64,000 nt of DNA from Planctomycetota bacterium (GCA_024229395.1 JAAESM010000050.1:403888-467887); one strand, 5' to 3'; shown: positions 52,467 through 63,526, numbered from the stretch's first letter. Notes: generated by a model from the sequence alone, not told the origin. Program-made: numbers and translations.

Positions 52467-55400
52467 TTACCAGACGAGCTCAGGGAGCTTGCGAACGAGG
52501 ATGTGGGTGTCGCGGTTACAACCAACCGGTCCCCAGTAGTTGAAGTGGTATGTGAACTGTCCATAACCACCGATCATGTGTGAAGGCTTCAAGCGCGTAC
52601 GCGTCAAGCTGTTGTGACCGCCGGCGCGACGATTGCCACGCAAAGGCGATTTCGGTACCGAGAAGGTCCGTTCCGGCGAGTGGTAGATGATGCAGATTCC
52701 GCGTGGGATACGGGCACTGACACTGGCGCGCGTCACGACCACGCCGTGGTCGTTATGCACTTCTACCCAATCGTTATCGTTGATGTTGATCGAGGCAGCA
52801 TCCTTATCGTTGATCCAGAATGGCTCGACACCGCGCGACAGAGTCGTCATGCGATGGTTATCACCATAGGTCGAGTGGATGTGCCACTTGCCGTGAGGCG
52901 TGAGGTAGTTCAGGCAAAGGGTATTGCCATCGCGCTCACTGATGCGCATGTCGCCGTATTCGGCAGGCAGCGGCTTCGGCTTGTAAGTCGGGAAGTGCTC
53001 ACCGAACTGGATGTATCCAGGGTGATCCAAGTAGAAGTGCTGACGACCGGTCAGGGTTCGCCAAGGCACCATCTTCTCGACGTTGTACGAGAAGGGCGAG
53101 TAAGCCCGACCCGAGTTGATCACTGCCGACCACATCGGCGAGTTGTGCTGGCGACGTGGCTGTGCCTGGATGTCGTTGAAGCGCATCCGCACGTGACGGT
53201 CACCACCGGCCAGGTCATCCGCGAGTGGCAGACCGACCTTCTCCTCCATGTTCTTGTAGGAGCGGTAAGCCAACTCACCGTTGGTCACCGATGCCAAGTT
53301 GAGGATCGTGTCCGCGGCTTGCTTGCCAGTCTTCAGTGCAGGGTACTTTTCACCACCCCACTTGGAGACCTTGCCATGTTCGACCATTTCATCATAGAAA
53401 TCGTCGATCATGTAGTGCGTGCCGTGAGCGCCGATGCCGTTCTTCTTGGCCAGCGGACCGTAGGACGAGTACATGTTGTACAGGTTCTTGTAGTCGCGGT
53501 GGACCACCTTCATGCCAGGCATGGTCTTGCCAGGAATGGCTTCGACCTCGCCCTTATCCCAATCGAGCATCTGCGGCTGCGAGATTTCAGCGGCCGTGTC
53601 GTGCGCGAGTGGAGTGGCGACCAGGTCATCGACACCATCTGGGAAGTGCACTTCCGCCAACTCGGCGAAGGACTTCGAGATCTCACCGAAGATGTCCCAG
53701 TCAGACTTGGACTCCCAACAAGGAGGAACCGCTTCCGAGAGTGGATGCACGTAAGCGTGCATATCGGTGGTGTTGATGTCGTCCTTCTCGTACCAAGTGG
53801 CAGCGGGCAGGACGATGTCGGAGTACAACGCTGAAGTATCCATGCGGAAGTTCAGGTCGACCACCAAATCCATCTTTCCCTTTGGAGCTTCCTTGAGGAA
53901 CTCCACGGACTTGGTGTGACCTTCAGCGATCTCGGTAGCGATCTTGTTGTTGTGCGTACCGAGGTAGTGGTCGAGGAAGTACTCGTGACCCTTGGCGGAA
54001 CTCATCAACGCGTTACCGCGCCAGATGAACCAAAGACGAGGCCAGCACTCTGCGGCGTCTGGCTTCTCGATCGCGAACTTCATCGACTTGTCTTTCAGGC
54101 TGTCGACCGCGTACTTCACAACGCCAGCATCGTCGCTGGCACCTGCGGCGCGTGCGTCATCGACCAGCTTGATCGAGGAACGATCGAACTGTGGGTAGAA
54201 AGGCATCCAACCGTTCTTGACCGCACGGATGTTGGCATCAATGGTGTGCCCGACCGCCATGCTGTTCTCAGGTTGGTTCGGCGGCACCGTGTGGTAATCC
54301 GCGAAGGTGCGCTCATAGCGCCACTGGTCGGTGTTGACGTAGTGCCAAGAAGGAGCGTTCTGCAAGCGCGAGGCTGGGACCCAGTCCTTACCGAATGCGA
54401 TGTTGCCCCAAGGCTCGCCAGGAGCGAGTTTCTCTTGTCCAACGTAGTGAGCGAGTCCACCACCGTTGACACCGACGCAACCGCACAACATCAGCGATTG
54501 GATCGCCGCGCGGTACATCAAGTTGCCGTGGTACCAGTGGTTGATGCCTGCGCCGATGATCACCGTGCACTTGCCGTTCGTGTGTTCGGCAGTGCTGGCC
54601 CATTCGCGTGCGAACTTGATGATGTTCTTGCGTGCGATGCCGGTGTAGCGCTCACCCCATGCTGGAGTGTAGACCATGTCGTCGTCGTAGCTGGTCGGGT
54701 AATCACCATCCAGGCCACGGTTGACGCCGAACTGCGCCATCAGCAAGTCGTAGACGGTGGTGACGGTAACCGTCTTGCCATCTGCGGTCTTGATGGTGCG
54801 GTAAGGAACACCGCGGTAACGAGACTCGCCTTCCGCAAAGTCATCGAGGCGAATGTTGATTTCGCCTTCGTTGCCTTCCAGGAAAGTCATCTCGGCATCG
54901 ATGTCAGAACCATCGACACTGTCCTTCTGCAGCAAGTTCCACTTGCCCTTGGTATCACTCCAGCGGTGGCCGGAGGAACCCATCGGCATCTTGGGACGGT
55001 TATCGTTCTTGTCCCACTGCAGGAACTTCCACTCACCGTTGTCTTCGCCTTCGTATCCAGCGACACGGCCAGCGCGAAGCATTTGACCTGCTTCCCAACC
55101 GAGCTCACCCTCCTTCAATTCGACCAGGAATGGTGCGTCGGTGTACTTCTGGCCATACTCCATGAAGTAAGGCACTTTGCGCTGGTGGTGGAACTCGGTA
55201 AGGATCACGTGCGTGACTGCCATCCACCATGCGCCATCTTGACCGGCGTTGAGGGAGACCCACTCGTCGGCATACTTCGCGACCTGGTTGAAGTCGGGTG
55301 CGAACACCACCATCTTGGTGCCGTTGTGACGCGCTTCGGCAGCGAAGTGGACGTCGGGAGTACGGGTCATGTTCAGGTTTGAACCCATGACCGCGAGCAT

Positions 55401-56114
55401 CTTGGCGTTGTACCAGTCAGCCGACTCGTTGACGTCGGTCTGCTCACCCCAGATCTCTGGAGATGCACAAGGAAGGTCGCAGTACCAGTCGTAGAACGAC
55501 AAGGCCAGACCACCCATCAGTTGCAACATACGTGCGCCCGATGCGTAGGAGATCTGCGACATGGCAGGAATCGGCGAGAAACCGGCGATGCGGTCTGGGC
55601 CGTAGTCCTGAATGGTGTGAATTGCGGAAGCCGCAATGATTTCCTTGGAAGTATCCCAAGTGGTGCGGCGGAAACCGCCTTTACCGCGGGCGCGTTGGTA
55701 ACGCTCGCGCTTGACCGGGTCGGCTTGGATTGCTTTCCAAGCAGCGACTGGATCGTCGTTGTTCTGAGACTTGGCGTCTTTCCACAAGTCGAGCAGGGCA
55801 CCACGTACGTATGGGTACTTGACGCGCAAAGGACTGTAGAGGTACCAGCTGTAGGAGATGCCGCGCTGACAACCACGTGGTTCGTGCGGTGGGATCTCCT
55901 TGTCGATCAACGGGTAGTCGACCGCTTGCATTTCCCAAGTGACGATGCCGTCCTTGACGTGGATCTGCCATGAGCAGGAACCAGTGCAGTTCACACCGTG
56001 GGTGGAGCGCACGACCTTGTCGTACTGCCAACGGTTGCGGTAGAACTCTTCCCAAGCGCGTGTTTCAGGCTCGGCAGAATCTTGGATCCAGGAAAGGGAG
56101 TTTTCAGTATTCAT
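52467..56114 (-). CDS. narG: Respiratory nitrate reductase alpha subunit, molybdenum catalytic subunit
   Basis: The 1215-residue protein carries the His-plus-three-Cys FS0 cluster site ([11 protein letters not shown], then GCQRG) near residues 40-85. The molybdenum region is [29 protein letters not shown], in which the Asp of QTD corresponds to the Mo ligand of E. coli NarG, and [14 protein letters not shown] follows. It reduces nitrate to nitrite using bis-MGD. No Tat signal is evident, so it is a cytoplasm-facing NarG. It overlaps the cytochrome c gene by 4 bases. All cofactor ligands seem intact. Confidence 0.96.
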   Translation of the reverse strand: MNTENSLSWIQDSAEPETRAWEEFYRNRWQYDKVVRSTHGVNCTGSCSWQIHVKDGIVTWEMQAVDYPLIDKEIPPHEPRGCQRGISYSWYLYSPLRVKYPYVRGALLDLWKDAKSQNNDDPVAAWKAIQADPVKRERYQRARGKGGFRRTTWDTSKEIIAASAIHTIQDYGPDRIAGFSPIPAMSQISYASGARMLQLMGGLALSFYDWYCDLPCASPEIWGEQTDVNESADWYNAKMLAVMGSNLNMTRTPDVHFAAEARHNGTKMVVFAPDFNQVAKYADEWVSLNAGQDGAWWMAVTHVILTEFHHQRKVPYFMEYGQKYTDAPFLVELKEGELGWEAGQMLRAGRVAGYEGEDNGEWKFLQWDKNDNRPKMPMGSSGHRWSDTKGKWNLLQKDSVDGSDIDAEMTFLEGNEGEINIRLDDFAEGESRYRGVPYRTIKTADGKTVTVTTVYDLLMAQFGVNRGLDGDYPTSYDDDMVYTPAWGERYTGIARKNIIKFAREWASTAEHTNGKCTVIIGAGINHWYHGNLMYRAAIQSLMLCGCVGVNGGGLAHYVGQEKLAPGEPWGNIAFGKDWVPASRLQNAPSWHYVNTDQWRYERTFADYHTVPPNQPENSMAVGHTIDANIRAVKNGWMPFYPQFDRSSIKLVDDARAAGASDDAGVVKYAVDSLKDKSMKFAIEKPDAAECWPRLWFIWRGNALMSSAKGHEYFLDHYLGTHNNKIATEIAEGHTKSVEFLKEAPKGKMDLVVDLNFRMDTSALYSDIVLPAATWYEKDDINTTDMHAYVHPLSEAVPPCWESKSDWDIFGEISKSFAELAEVHFPDGVDDLVATPLAHDTAAEISQPQMLDWDKGEVEAIPGKTMPGMKVVHRDYKNLYNMYSSYGPLAKKNGIGAHGTHYMIDDFYDEMVEHGKVSKWGGEKYPALKTGKQAADTILNLASVTNGELAYRSYKNMEEKVGLPLADDLAGGDRHVRMRFNDIQAQPRRQHNSPMWSAVINSGRAYSPFSYNVEKMVPWRTLTGRQHFYLDHPGYIQFGEHFPTYKPKPLPAEYGDMRISERDGNTLCLNYLTPHGKWHIHSTYGDNHRMTTLSRGVEPFWINDKDAASININDNDWVEVHNDHGVVVTRASVSARIPRGICIIYHSPERTFSVPKSPLRGNRRAGGHNSLTRTRLKPSHMIGGYGQFTYHFNYWGPVGCNRDTHILVRKLPELVW

Positions 56115-56944
56115 CGCTTCGATTTCTCCACCATCGGGATACGGGTGGCGGTGTATCGGCCTTTCCAGAGGAAGCCGAACAGGGCGAGGATTGCGATCGC
56201 AACGATCACACCGACGCCGAGGAAAGAGGCCGTGACAGACGGCGCATCTTCAGGGTTCTCACTTTCGTTTTCCAGATAGGCGACGAGGGCGTCGATCTCT
56301 CCTGGAGTGAGCTTGTGATCCTTGAACACGGGCTGCATGGTCAAGGAGGCAGGGTTCGCGAGCCAACCGGTCAGGCCGACGCGGCCGCCAAGGCGACTCA
56401 TCACTTGCGTGAGGTCAGGGCCAAGTGCTCCGCCACCCCAACCGCCAAGACCGGCAGTGGTGTGACAAGAAGAGCAAGATGGCGCACCCGCACGGAAGGA
56501 CTCAGCACCGGTGAAGTACTTCAGGCCAAGTTCGCGTTGCTCCGCAGTGAAGGGCACAGCCTCTTCCACCGGCGGCGGCGGACCAGCAGCGGCGCCCGAT
56601 TGAGCGACGATGTAATCCAGCAGCGAGTTCGCGATCAACGGGGTCATGCCAGCGATCGGGATCATGCGCACGGCGCCGCCAGGAGTTGCGGCGAGCAGTT
56701 CTTGCGCATAAGGATCGCTATCCAGCTTTGAATCCGGATCGACAATGAACTCGACCAGCCATTCGCGACTTTGGCGATCTAGAACACCTTTGAGGTCTGG
56801 GCCCAGAATCGGGCCGGCGCCGATGGTGTGGCAAGCCTTGCAGTTGGTGTTGAAATACTGCTCAGCGTCTTGATCTTGCGCCGACGCCATCGAGGTGGCT
56901 CCGAGCAGCAAGACAGGGGTTAAGAAGAGGGTGGGTAAACGCAA
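56111..56944 (-). CDS. narC: Membrane-anchored diheme cytochrome c (NarC-like), first gene of the nar operon
   Basis: Starts at a TTG with GGAG 8 bases upstream. The 277-residue protein has a signal peptide to about residue 22, heme site one CKACH (35-39), heme site two CSSCH (157-161), and a C-terminal membrane helix (about 242-265) ending in a basic tail. Axial Met candidates follow each heme (IPIAGM; LTMQPVF). A diheme c in first position followed by GHJI and two transporters is the order known from Thermus nar operons, where NarC is needed for assembly and electron transfer. The name narC rests on that parallel. Confidence 0.85.
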   Translation of the reverse strand: MRLPTLFLTPVLLLGATSMASAQDQDAEQYFNTNCKACHTIGAGPILGPDLKGVLDRQSREWLVEFIVDPDSKLDSDPYAQELLAATPGGAVRMIPIAGMTPLIANSLLDYIVAQSGAAAGPPPPVEEAVPFTAEQRELGLKYFTGAESFRAGAPSCSSCHTTAGLGGWGGGALGPDLTQVMSRLGGRVGLTGWLANPASLTMQPVFKDHKLTPGEIDALVAYLENESENPEDAPSVTASFLGVGVIVAIAILALFGFLWKGRYTATRIPMVEKSKR

Positions 56945-56967
56945 TTTTCAGTCTCCACTCGCGCAAG

Positions 56968-56984
56968 AGCAAATGGCGTGCCAA
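56968..56984 (-). promoter_or_regulatory. Sigma-54 promoter of the nar operon
   Basis: Minus strand reads TTGGCAC-GCCAT-TTGCT, matching the sigma-54 consensus TGGCAC-n5-TTGCW without mismatch, with GG and GC exactly spaced. The predicted start (about 56957) leaves a 13-base leader that includes the GGAG ribosome site of narC, a consistent fit. Confidence 0.85.
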
Positions 56985-57028
56985 CTGTGGAGTATGCAGT
57001 CTTCTTATCCGTTTTAACGCAAGCCATT

Positions 57029-57049
57029 TCCCAGAAAGGCTTTATGGGA
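57029..57049. promoter_or_regulatory. Palindromic upstream activator site candidate
   Basis: A 21-bp inverted repeat of the form TCCCA-n-AAAG-n-CTTT-n-TGGGA, with all 9 base pairs of each arm complementary. It is centred near 57039, about 82 bases upstream of the inferred nar start, the usual position for an NtrC-type enhancer-binding protein. It also lies between nar and the divergent selenoprotein gene, so it could serve both. Confidence 0.65.
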
Positions 57050-57224
57050 TTTCATGCGTTTTTCTACAATTTCCGACAGTGTATACCTCAGGATGCACCT
57101 GTTTGACCAACAAATGTAACCAACTGGACTTAAACGACTTACAGCTGCATCCAAAAGTAAGCAGGCTTGCGTCGGCAATCGAATGCGCACGCCCGCTACC
57201 ATCCAGATGCCCCTAAAAAGCCCC

Positions 57225-57779
57225 ATGGCATACATCCAACAGACCGAAATCGAGGCCGCCGATGGCCTACTCAAGAAGATCTTCCAGGACTCCATCAAGC
57301 GAGCTGGTCGGGTCTGGAACATCGTCAAATTGACCGGGATCAACCCGCGCGCCACCCGCGCCCACCTTGGGATTTATGGCTCCGTCATGAAACTCGACAC
57401 CTCCCTGTCCGTGCGTGAACGCGAGACCCTGGCGGTGGTGGTCAGCCGTGCCAACGATTGCCATTACTGAACGCTGGCCCATGCCAAGAACCTCCGTGAT
57501 GAGGGTCAAGAAACCGAGCTCGCCGACTTCCTCGAGGCCAAGGGCTGGCAAGATGCCGCCCTATCCCCCGCCGAACTGGCTTTATGCGCTTGGGCCGAAA
57601 AGCTCACGCTCACTCCGGGTGCCATGACCAAAGCCGATGTGCAGCAACTCGGCGCTGCCGGCTGGTCCGATCTGCAGATCCATGATGCCGCCCAAGTGGT
57701 GGCCTACTTCAACTACGTCAACCGTCTCGCCGACGGCTTGGGCGTGGACCTAGAAGACTTCATGCAGCCGAGTCGCTGA
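57225..57779 (+). CDS. AhpD/carboxymuconolactone-decarboxylase family protein, probable selenoprotein (UGA at 57468-57470)
   Basis: Conventional translation stops at TGA 57468-57470 right after RANDCHY. In the same frame it continues TLAHAKNLRDEGQETELADF ... VVAYFNYVNRLADGLGVDLEDF to a second TGA at 57777-57779, giving about 184 residues from ATG 57225 (ATG 57183 is an alternative). The family pattern is N-x-C-x-Y-C-x3-H, with a redox CxxC; here the second Cys position is UGA, the expected place for selenocysteine, and the downstream His is kept. The C-terminal half matches peroxidase-related CMD proteins throughout. It probably reduces peroxides or similar oxidants. It is divergent from nar and convergent with the response regulator. 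Sec incorporation is inferred, not proven. Confidence 0.8.
57488..57507 (+). promoter_or_regulatory. SECIS-like hairpin after the in-frame UGA
   Basis: GAACCTC-CGTGAT-GAGGGTC folds into a 7-position stem with one A-G mismatch and a 6-base loop that contains GU. The loop G is about 26 bases after the UGA, inside the 16-37 base range described for bacterial SECIS elements read by SelB. Confidence 0.6.
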
Positions 57780-57807
57780 GCGCCCCCGCTCTAAGCGCGG
57801 AACTCCC

Positions 57808-59241
57808 TTATGAAAAGGAGCCGCGATCCACGCCTAACTGGCGCAGGATTTTCTGGAAGGCCGCGCGGGTCAGGCCGCAATTAAGTGCAGCTTGCGAAAC
57901 ATTGCCTTGCGAATGCTCCAAGGCGCGTTCGACGAACTCGCGCTGGAAACGTTCGACCGTCTGGCGTTTGGCTTCGGCGTAGTCATCGGATTCGATCGCG
58001 CCGACCTGAGCAGGGCTTGCCTGAACGACCGTGGCTGCACTTTGCTCCTCACGCTGCCAACCTTTCTCATCAAGGCCAAGATGGTGCGACAAGATGCGCT
58101 CGCCTCCACCGACGATCATGGCACGCATGATGCAGTTCTCCAATTCACGCACGTTGCCTGGCCAGCTATGTTGCATCAAGCGATGAATGGTTTCCGCATC
58201 CAACTCCGGCGGCTGCGCGTCGGGGCCAAGGCAAACCTTGGTCTCGCGCAACAAGAAGTGCAAAGCAAGCGGCAAGATATCGTGCTGACGCTCGCGCAAT
58301 GGCGGGATGTAGACCGGCACCACACGTAAGCGAAAGTACAAGTCTTCGCGGAACTCGCCCTTGGCGACCAGAGCCTCCAAATCGCGATTGGTGGCCGCAA
58401 TCAGGCGGAAATCGACGCGAACGTCGCGATCGGCGCCGACTGGGCGCACCACTTTCTCCTGCAAGACGCGCAACAACTTGCCCTGGAAAGCAGGCGACAT
58501 GGAAGCCACTTCATCAAGGAAGACCGTGCCGCCTTGGACCTCGGCAAAAACTCCGGAACGGTCGCGGTCGGCGCCGGTGAAGGAGCCGCGCACATGGCCG
58601 AACAACTCACTCTCCAACAAGGTGTCGGAGACCGCCGCACAGTTGACCGCCAGGAACTTGCCCTCGGAGACCGAGCTCCAACGATGCAGTGCGCGTGCAA
58701 CCACTTCCTTACCGGTACCACTTTCACCCTCCACCAACACCGGCACTGGGCGTGGTGCGACTTGGCGCACTAGGTCCAACATGCGTTGGGTGGCGGGGTC
58801 TTCGGCGACCATCGCGACACCAACTTCACGCGGCTGACGTCGGGCTAGCAATTGGCAACCGAGACGCTGGATGATGCTCAAGACATCTTGGTTGTCGAAG
58901 GGTTTAGTGAGGAAATGCGAAGCGCCATCTTGCAGACATTGCACCGCCACTTGGATCGAGCCGAAGCCGGTCAGCAACACTACCGCGGTCTGCGGATGCT
59001 CCTTCTTGATCTCCACCAACAACTCAGCGCCGGTCATGCCAGGCATCATCAAGTCGGTCAGGACCAAATCCCATTCACCATCGGTGAATGCGGCAAGAGC
59101 CTCGCGGCCGTCGGCGGCTTGCTCTGCTTCGATACCGAGTGATTCCAGCAAGCGGGTCAAGCCAAGGCGAATGTCGGCCTCGTCGTCGACGACCAGCACG
59201 CGCAGTTGCGAGATATCAAAGTCATGCATTGGAATACTCAT
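57808..59241 (-). CDS. NtrC-family sigma-54-dependent response regulator
   Basis: The 477-residue protein has a receiver domain (VLVVDDEADIR; phospho-acceptor Asp63 in LVLTDLMMPGMTG; Lys in FLTKPF), a sigma-54 AAA+ domain (GESGTGKEVVARALH Walker A; GSFTGADRDRSG; GGTVFLDEVASM Walker B; ATNRDLEALV; WPGNVRELENCI) and a C-terminal Fis-type helix-turn-helix (GNVSQAALNCGLTRAAFQKILRQLGV). The sigma-54 contact loop reads GSFTGA in place of GAFTGA, keeping the essential FT-G. Its start overlaps the stop of the kinase gene. The nearest sigma-54 promoter is that of nar, 0.9 kb away, its likely target. Confidence 0.95.
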   Translation of the reverse strand: MSIPMHDFDISQLRVLVVDDEADIRLGLTRLLESLGIEAEQAADGREALAAFTDGEWDLVLTDLMMPGMTGAELLVEIKKEHPQTAVVLLTGFGSIQVAVQCLQDGASHFLTKPFDNQDVLSIIQRLGCQLLARRQPREVGVAMVAEDPATQRMLDLVRQVAPRPVPVLVEGESGTGKEVVARALHRWSSVSEGKFLAVNCAAVSDTLLESELFGHVRGSFTGADRDRSGVFAEVQGGTVFLDEVASMSPAFQGKLLRVLQEKVVRPVGADRDVRVDFRLIAATNRDLEALVAKGEFREDLYFRLRVVPVYIPPLRERQHDILPLALHFLLRETKVCLGPDAQPPELDAETIHRLMQHSWPGNVRELENCIMRAMIVGGGERILSHHLGLDEKGWQREEQSAATVVQASPAQVGAIESDDYAEAKRQTVERFQREFVERALEHSQGNVSQAALNCGLTRAAFQKILRQLGVDRGSFS

Positions 59242-61514
59242 CAGACCATGGTCTCCGTAGCCGTTCGCAGCCGCACGCGGAAGCTGGTGCCGCTTGCGGA
59301 ACTCTCCAGCAACTCAATGCCGCCGCCATGCGATTCGGCAATGCGCTGTGCGGTGGGCAGTCCCAAACCGGTGCCTTCCCCATGCGCCTTGGTGGTGAAG
59401 AATGCGCGGAAGACTTCGGCTTGCTGCTCCTTGGGGATACCACAACCGGTATCGCACACATCGATCAGCAACGTATCTCCTTGCTCCATGCTGCAAAGGG
59501 TAACGACGCCGCCGCCCTCGACCGCTTGAATCGCGTTGATCACCAGGTTCACGAAGATCTGACGCAGCTGCACTTCGTCGCCGCGCACATCAATGGCCTT
59601 GGCATCCAGTTTCCATGCGAACTCCACGCCGCGACGTTCGGCAAGCGGACGCAGGAATCGCCCGACATCCTCTAAAGTGCCGTGCATGTCCACCAATCCA
59701 CTTTCTGGCGCTGCAGTGGTGGCGTAGTTGAGCAGCTCCGAGATCACACTCTTGCAGGTTTGGGTGTTACGGCGGATCACATCGACGTTCTCCAGCAACT
59801 CCGAATCCTCTGGCAACTTGGCCTCCATCATCTGATTGAACATGCTGATCGAAGCCAACGGATTATTCAACTCATGCGCCATGGTTGCAGCAACTTCACC
59901 GAGGACCACCAAGCGCTCTTGATGGATCTCACTTTCATCGCGAGCCACACGCAGGGTGACGTCGCGTGCCACCAAGATACGCCCGGTATGCCCTGTCGCT
60001 CCCAACGGAAGTGGCGTGGCATGGACCTCGAGGACCTTCTTGCCTAGTACCAAGGTGCAAGATTGAGGCCCCTCGCCATTGTCCATCAAGCAAACGCCGC
60101 AACTCTGGGAAGCGTCGTGGCTCGGGGCCTCTTCGCGTGAACATTGGCGTCGTACCAGGCTCAGTGACGAACTGGAATCTTCCGATGCGCCGGGACTCTG
60201 CAACAGCTCCAACAATGGGCCGGCAGCATGATTGGAAAGCAGCACCTTGCTGTTGTGATCCAGCACCACTAGGCCATCGCGCATGGTCGAGATCACGCGA
60301 TCCAAACGGTCACGCTGCGACTTGACTTCCTCTTGGCGCTCCTTCAGATCGTTGGCTGCACCTTCCAACTCGGTGGTGTGATGCTCCACTGCCTCGGCCA
60401 TAAGGTTGAAGGCGCGCCCCAAATCCCCCATCTCATCCTCAGTGCTGACATCCACCCGCGCCGAGAAATCGCCTTCGCGAATGCGTAGGGCAGCCAAGCG
60501 CAGCATCACCAACGGGCGCGCTAGGAAGTGCATTGGAAAGTACAGCAGCAGCAAGGAGAACAATGCCAGCAGGCCGCCGACGATCAGGAACTCACTCTGC
60601 AGACCAGAAACTGGCGCCAAGGCGCGACTGGCGCGGATGCGGACTTCAGCCTCCCAGCCACTACCACCGATTGGGAATTGCTGACTGTAGACGCGGCCGT
60701 CGTCGTTGGCGTTAGGCTCGATTTGTTCTTCTTCGCCTGGAGCTAAGACCTGCAATCCACGCCCTTCCAGAATCGGCAAGGTGGTTTCTGCCGGCCCGGT
60801 GTAGTTCAGGAAAGTGGTTGGGACCAACAAACAGCCGCCTGCGTTATCGATCAGGCACAGGCGCACATCCTCAACCGTGCGGTTGCGCCCCAGGCGATCG
60901 GTCTGCATAGCGCGCGATATCCAGATTCCAGCACGCACGGTGGCGAGTAGATGTCCGATGGGTTTGCCCGAACGCAGGCCATAGACCGGTGTGGCGATCA
61001 CCAAGCCCGGCGAACTATCCGTTTGCCCAGCAAAAACATTGCTGGATTGAGATTCCATTTGCCCCTTTGACCACTCGGCCAACTCGCGCGCGGTCTCGCT
61101 GCTGCCATCGAGCAAGGCCACCACGATCTTGCCGGATGCATCGACCACTGCAAGGTCCATGAATGCAGCCTCCAAGGGCAACTTGTTGACTAACAGGTGG
61201 CGGCTCAACTCAGAGCGCATCAGGGTGGCAGTCTCTTGATCCTGCTCGTTGACGATGCGCGCTAGGTGATCGCGGACATAGCCATCCGAGGCGAAGTCCT
61301 CGGTCCTGCGCGTGAGCATCTCCAAGCTTGCATGCAGGTCGGTGGCATATGCTTGACTTTGGAATTCCAGGCGCTTGAGAATCTCCGCTTCCAGCGTGTC
61401 CTTGGCGGTCTGCGAGATGAAATAGCCGCCAATACCGAAAGCCGTCAGGCACAATCCAACGAAGCCGAACGCCAGCTTGTAGCGAATCGAAAGCCAATGG
61501 AGCGGGTCACGCAC
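59241..61514 (-). CDS. Membrane sensor histidine kinase with HAMP and cysteine-bearing PAS domain
   Basis: Starts at GTG 61514. The 757-residue protein has a membrane helix near 14-33, a large extracytoplasmic sensor region (about 34-315), a second helix (about 318-340), HAMP (LVMLRLAALRIREGDFSARVDV), a coiled coil, a PAS-like domain (DRLDRVISTMRDGLVVLDHNS), HisKA with the phospho-His in TMAHELNNPLASI, and HATPase (NLVINAIQAVEGGG, DTGCGIP, GTGLGLPTAQRI). Inside the PAS region is the cluster RRQC-x12-SCGVC-x10-SC, which could bind a metal cluster or act as thiol switch. With the adjacent regulator it forms an NtrB/NtrC-like pair. The signal is unknown; nitrate or redox state is the natural guess. 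Confidence 0.93.
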   Translation of the reverse strand: MRDPLHWLSIRYKLAFGFVGLCLTAFGIGGYFISQTAKDTLEAEILKRLEFQSQAYATDLHASLEMLTRRTEDFASDGYVRDHLARIVNEQDQETATLMRSELSRHLLVNKLPLEAAFMDLAVVDASGKIVVALLDGSSETARELAEWSKGQMESQSSNVFAGQTDSSPGLVIATPVYGLRSGKPIGHLLATVRAGIWISRAMQTDRLGRNRTVEDVRLCLIDNAGGCLLVPTTFLNYTGPAETTLPILEGRGLQVLAPGEEEQIEPNANDDGRVYSQQFPIGGSGWEAEVRIRASRALAPVSGLQSEFLIVGGLLALFSLLLLYFPMHFLARPLVMLRLAALRIREGDFSARVDVSTEDEMGDLGRAFNLMAEAVEHHTTELEGAANDLKERQEEVKSQRDRLDRVISTMRDGLVVLDHNSKVLLSNHAAGPLLELLQSPGASEDSSSSLSLVRRQCSREEAPSHDASQSCGVCLMDNGEGPQSCTLVLGKKVLEVHATPLPLGATGHTGRILVARDVTLRVARDESEIHQERLVVLGEVAATMAHELNNPLASISMFNQMMEAKLPEDSELLENVDVIRRNTQTCKSVISELLNYATTAAPESGLVDMHGTLEDVGRFLRPLAERRGVEFAWKLDAKAIDVRGDEVQLRQIFVNLVINAIQAVEGGGVVTLCSMEQGDTLLIDVCDTGCGIPKEQQAEVFRAFFTTKAHGEGTGLGLPTAQRIAESHGGGIELLESSASGTSFRVRLRTATETMV

Positions 61515-61522
61515 GGGCTGGT

Positions 61523-62551
<1,029 letters not shown>

Positions 62552-62741
62552 CCCGGCATTGTAGGAGAGATGTCTACCAAGTGGTAGTCTTCCTGCTCGG
62601 CGCCTCAAAAGCGCCACCGATTCAGGTGCGCACGAGACCGTGATTACCCAACAACAATGGCCTCACTGCTACCCTACCCCTGTCAGGAGAACCACTTGAC
62701 CGTGGGTGTCTTCTTCTTTTTTTCAACTCCGCATTCGCCCC

Positions 62742-63347
62742 GTGTCCGAGATCCCCGCAGATCCAGAGCAACTTCGTGTTGCCTTCGCCGCGTCGCCTGA
62801 AAATCTGGCCTTGCTTAAGATTCTCGTGGAACTCGAGACCAAGCATGGCTTCCTTGCAGAAGCTGAAGCCCTCCTGCGTTCCTGCTTGCGCTCTGAAGAA
62901 GGAACTTGGGCACAAAGCCGCCTGGCGATGAACTTCGAGAAGCAAAATCGGGCCGAAGAAGCCATCGTGCTGGTCTAGAGTCTGCTTGCAACCCAACTTG
63001 CTTCCGCGCGGCAATCCTATCGAGCGGCGATCGACGACCAAGGGCGCGAGAAAATCTTGCGTCAAGCTGCTCCAACCACTTCCCAAAACCATGGTGAACA
63101 GCTGCGGGAGAAACCGAAAGCGACTTTCGCCGACGTCGACGGCATGGAAGAACTCAAGAAGCAGGTGCGCATGAAGATCATCTTGCCTTTGGAGAAGCCC
63201 GAGTTATTCGAGGCTTACGGCAAGAAGATCGGTGGCGGCATCTTGCTTTACGGCCCTCCTGGCTGCGGCAAGACCCTGTTCGCGCGCGCCACAGCGGGCG
63301 AGATAAACCGGATGCTCGTCCAAGTCGTAGGACAAGAAAACCTCTAA
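62742..63347 (+). pseudogene. Broken TPR/AAA ATPase gene
   Basis: One plus-strand frame runs from GTG 62742 (an earlier GTG is at 62706) through helix-rich, TPR-like sequence (LLKILVELETKHGFLAEAEALL) to a TAG at 62976-62978. It continues without frame change into ATFADVDGMEELKKQVRMKI and the Walker A motif LLYGPPGCGKT of an AAA ATPase, then stops at 63347 before any Walker B. Known relatives have 200 or more further residues of AAA core. The internal amber codon plus the missing 3' half make this a decayed gene. The next 180 bases hold no intact gene, though a minus-strand frame through 63370-63590 has coding-like codon use. Confidence 0.75.
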
Positions 63348-63526
63348 TACCTTGCAGACATACTTGAAAGGAATATGTCGTTCGGCTCGAATCAAGATGG
63401 GAGCATCGGCAGGCCAACTAACGCTGGAGTCGAACCAATCGCCAGCAGCCCAGTCAGCCCAACCCTGCGCTTCATATTGCTGGTGCACCGCAAGCGGCAA
63501 CTGACGATCCGGGAACCAGTGTGGGT

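Noticed and set aside
53916..55382. 488-codon open frame on the plus strand inside narG
   Set aside because: It is antisense to a fully conserved narG, with no family signature and only codon-pattern openness; the same holds for 52614-53834 and for 48220-49392 inside narK.
57100..57118. FNR-like box (TTTGACCAACAAA) in the nar control region
   Set aside because: The spacing between TTG and CAA is 5 rather than 8 and the second half-site is poor; the sigma-54 elements explain the promoter better.
57183..57470. A 95-residue stand-alone protein ending at the TGA
   Set aside because: It would end within the conserved CxxC motif of its family; the reading frame and homology-like sequence continue through the TGA.
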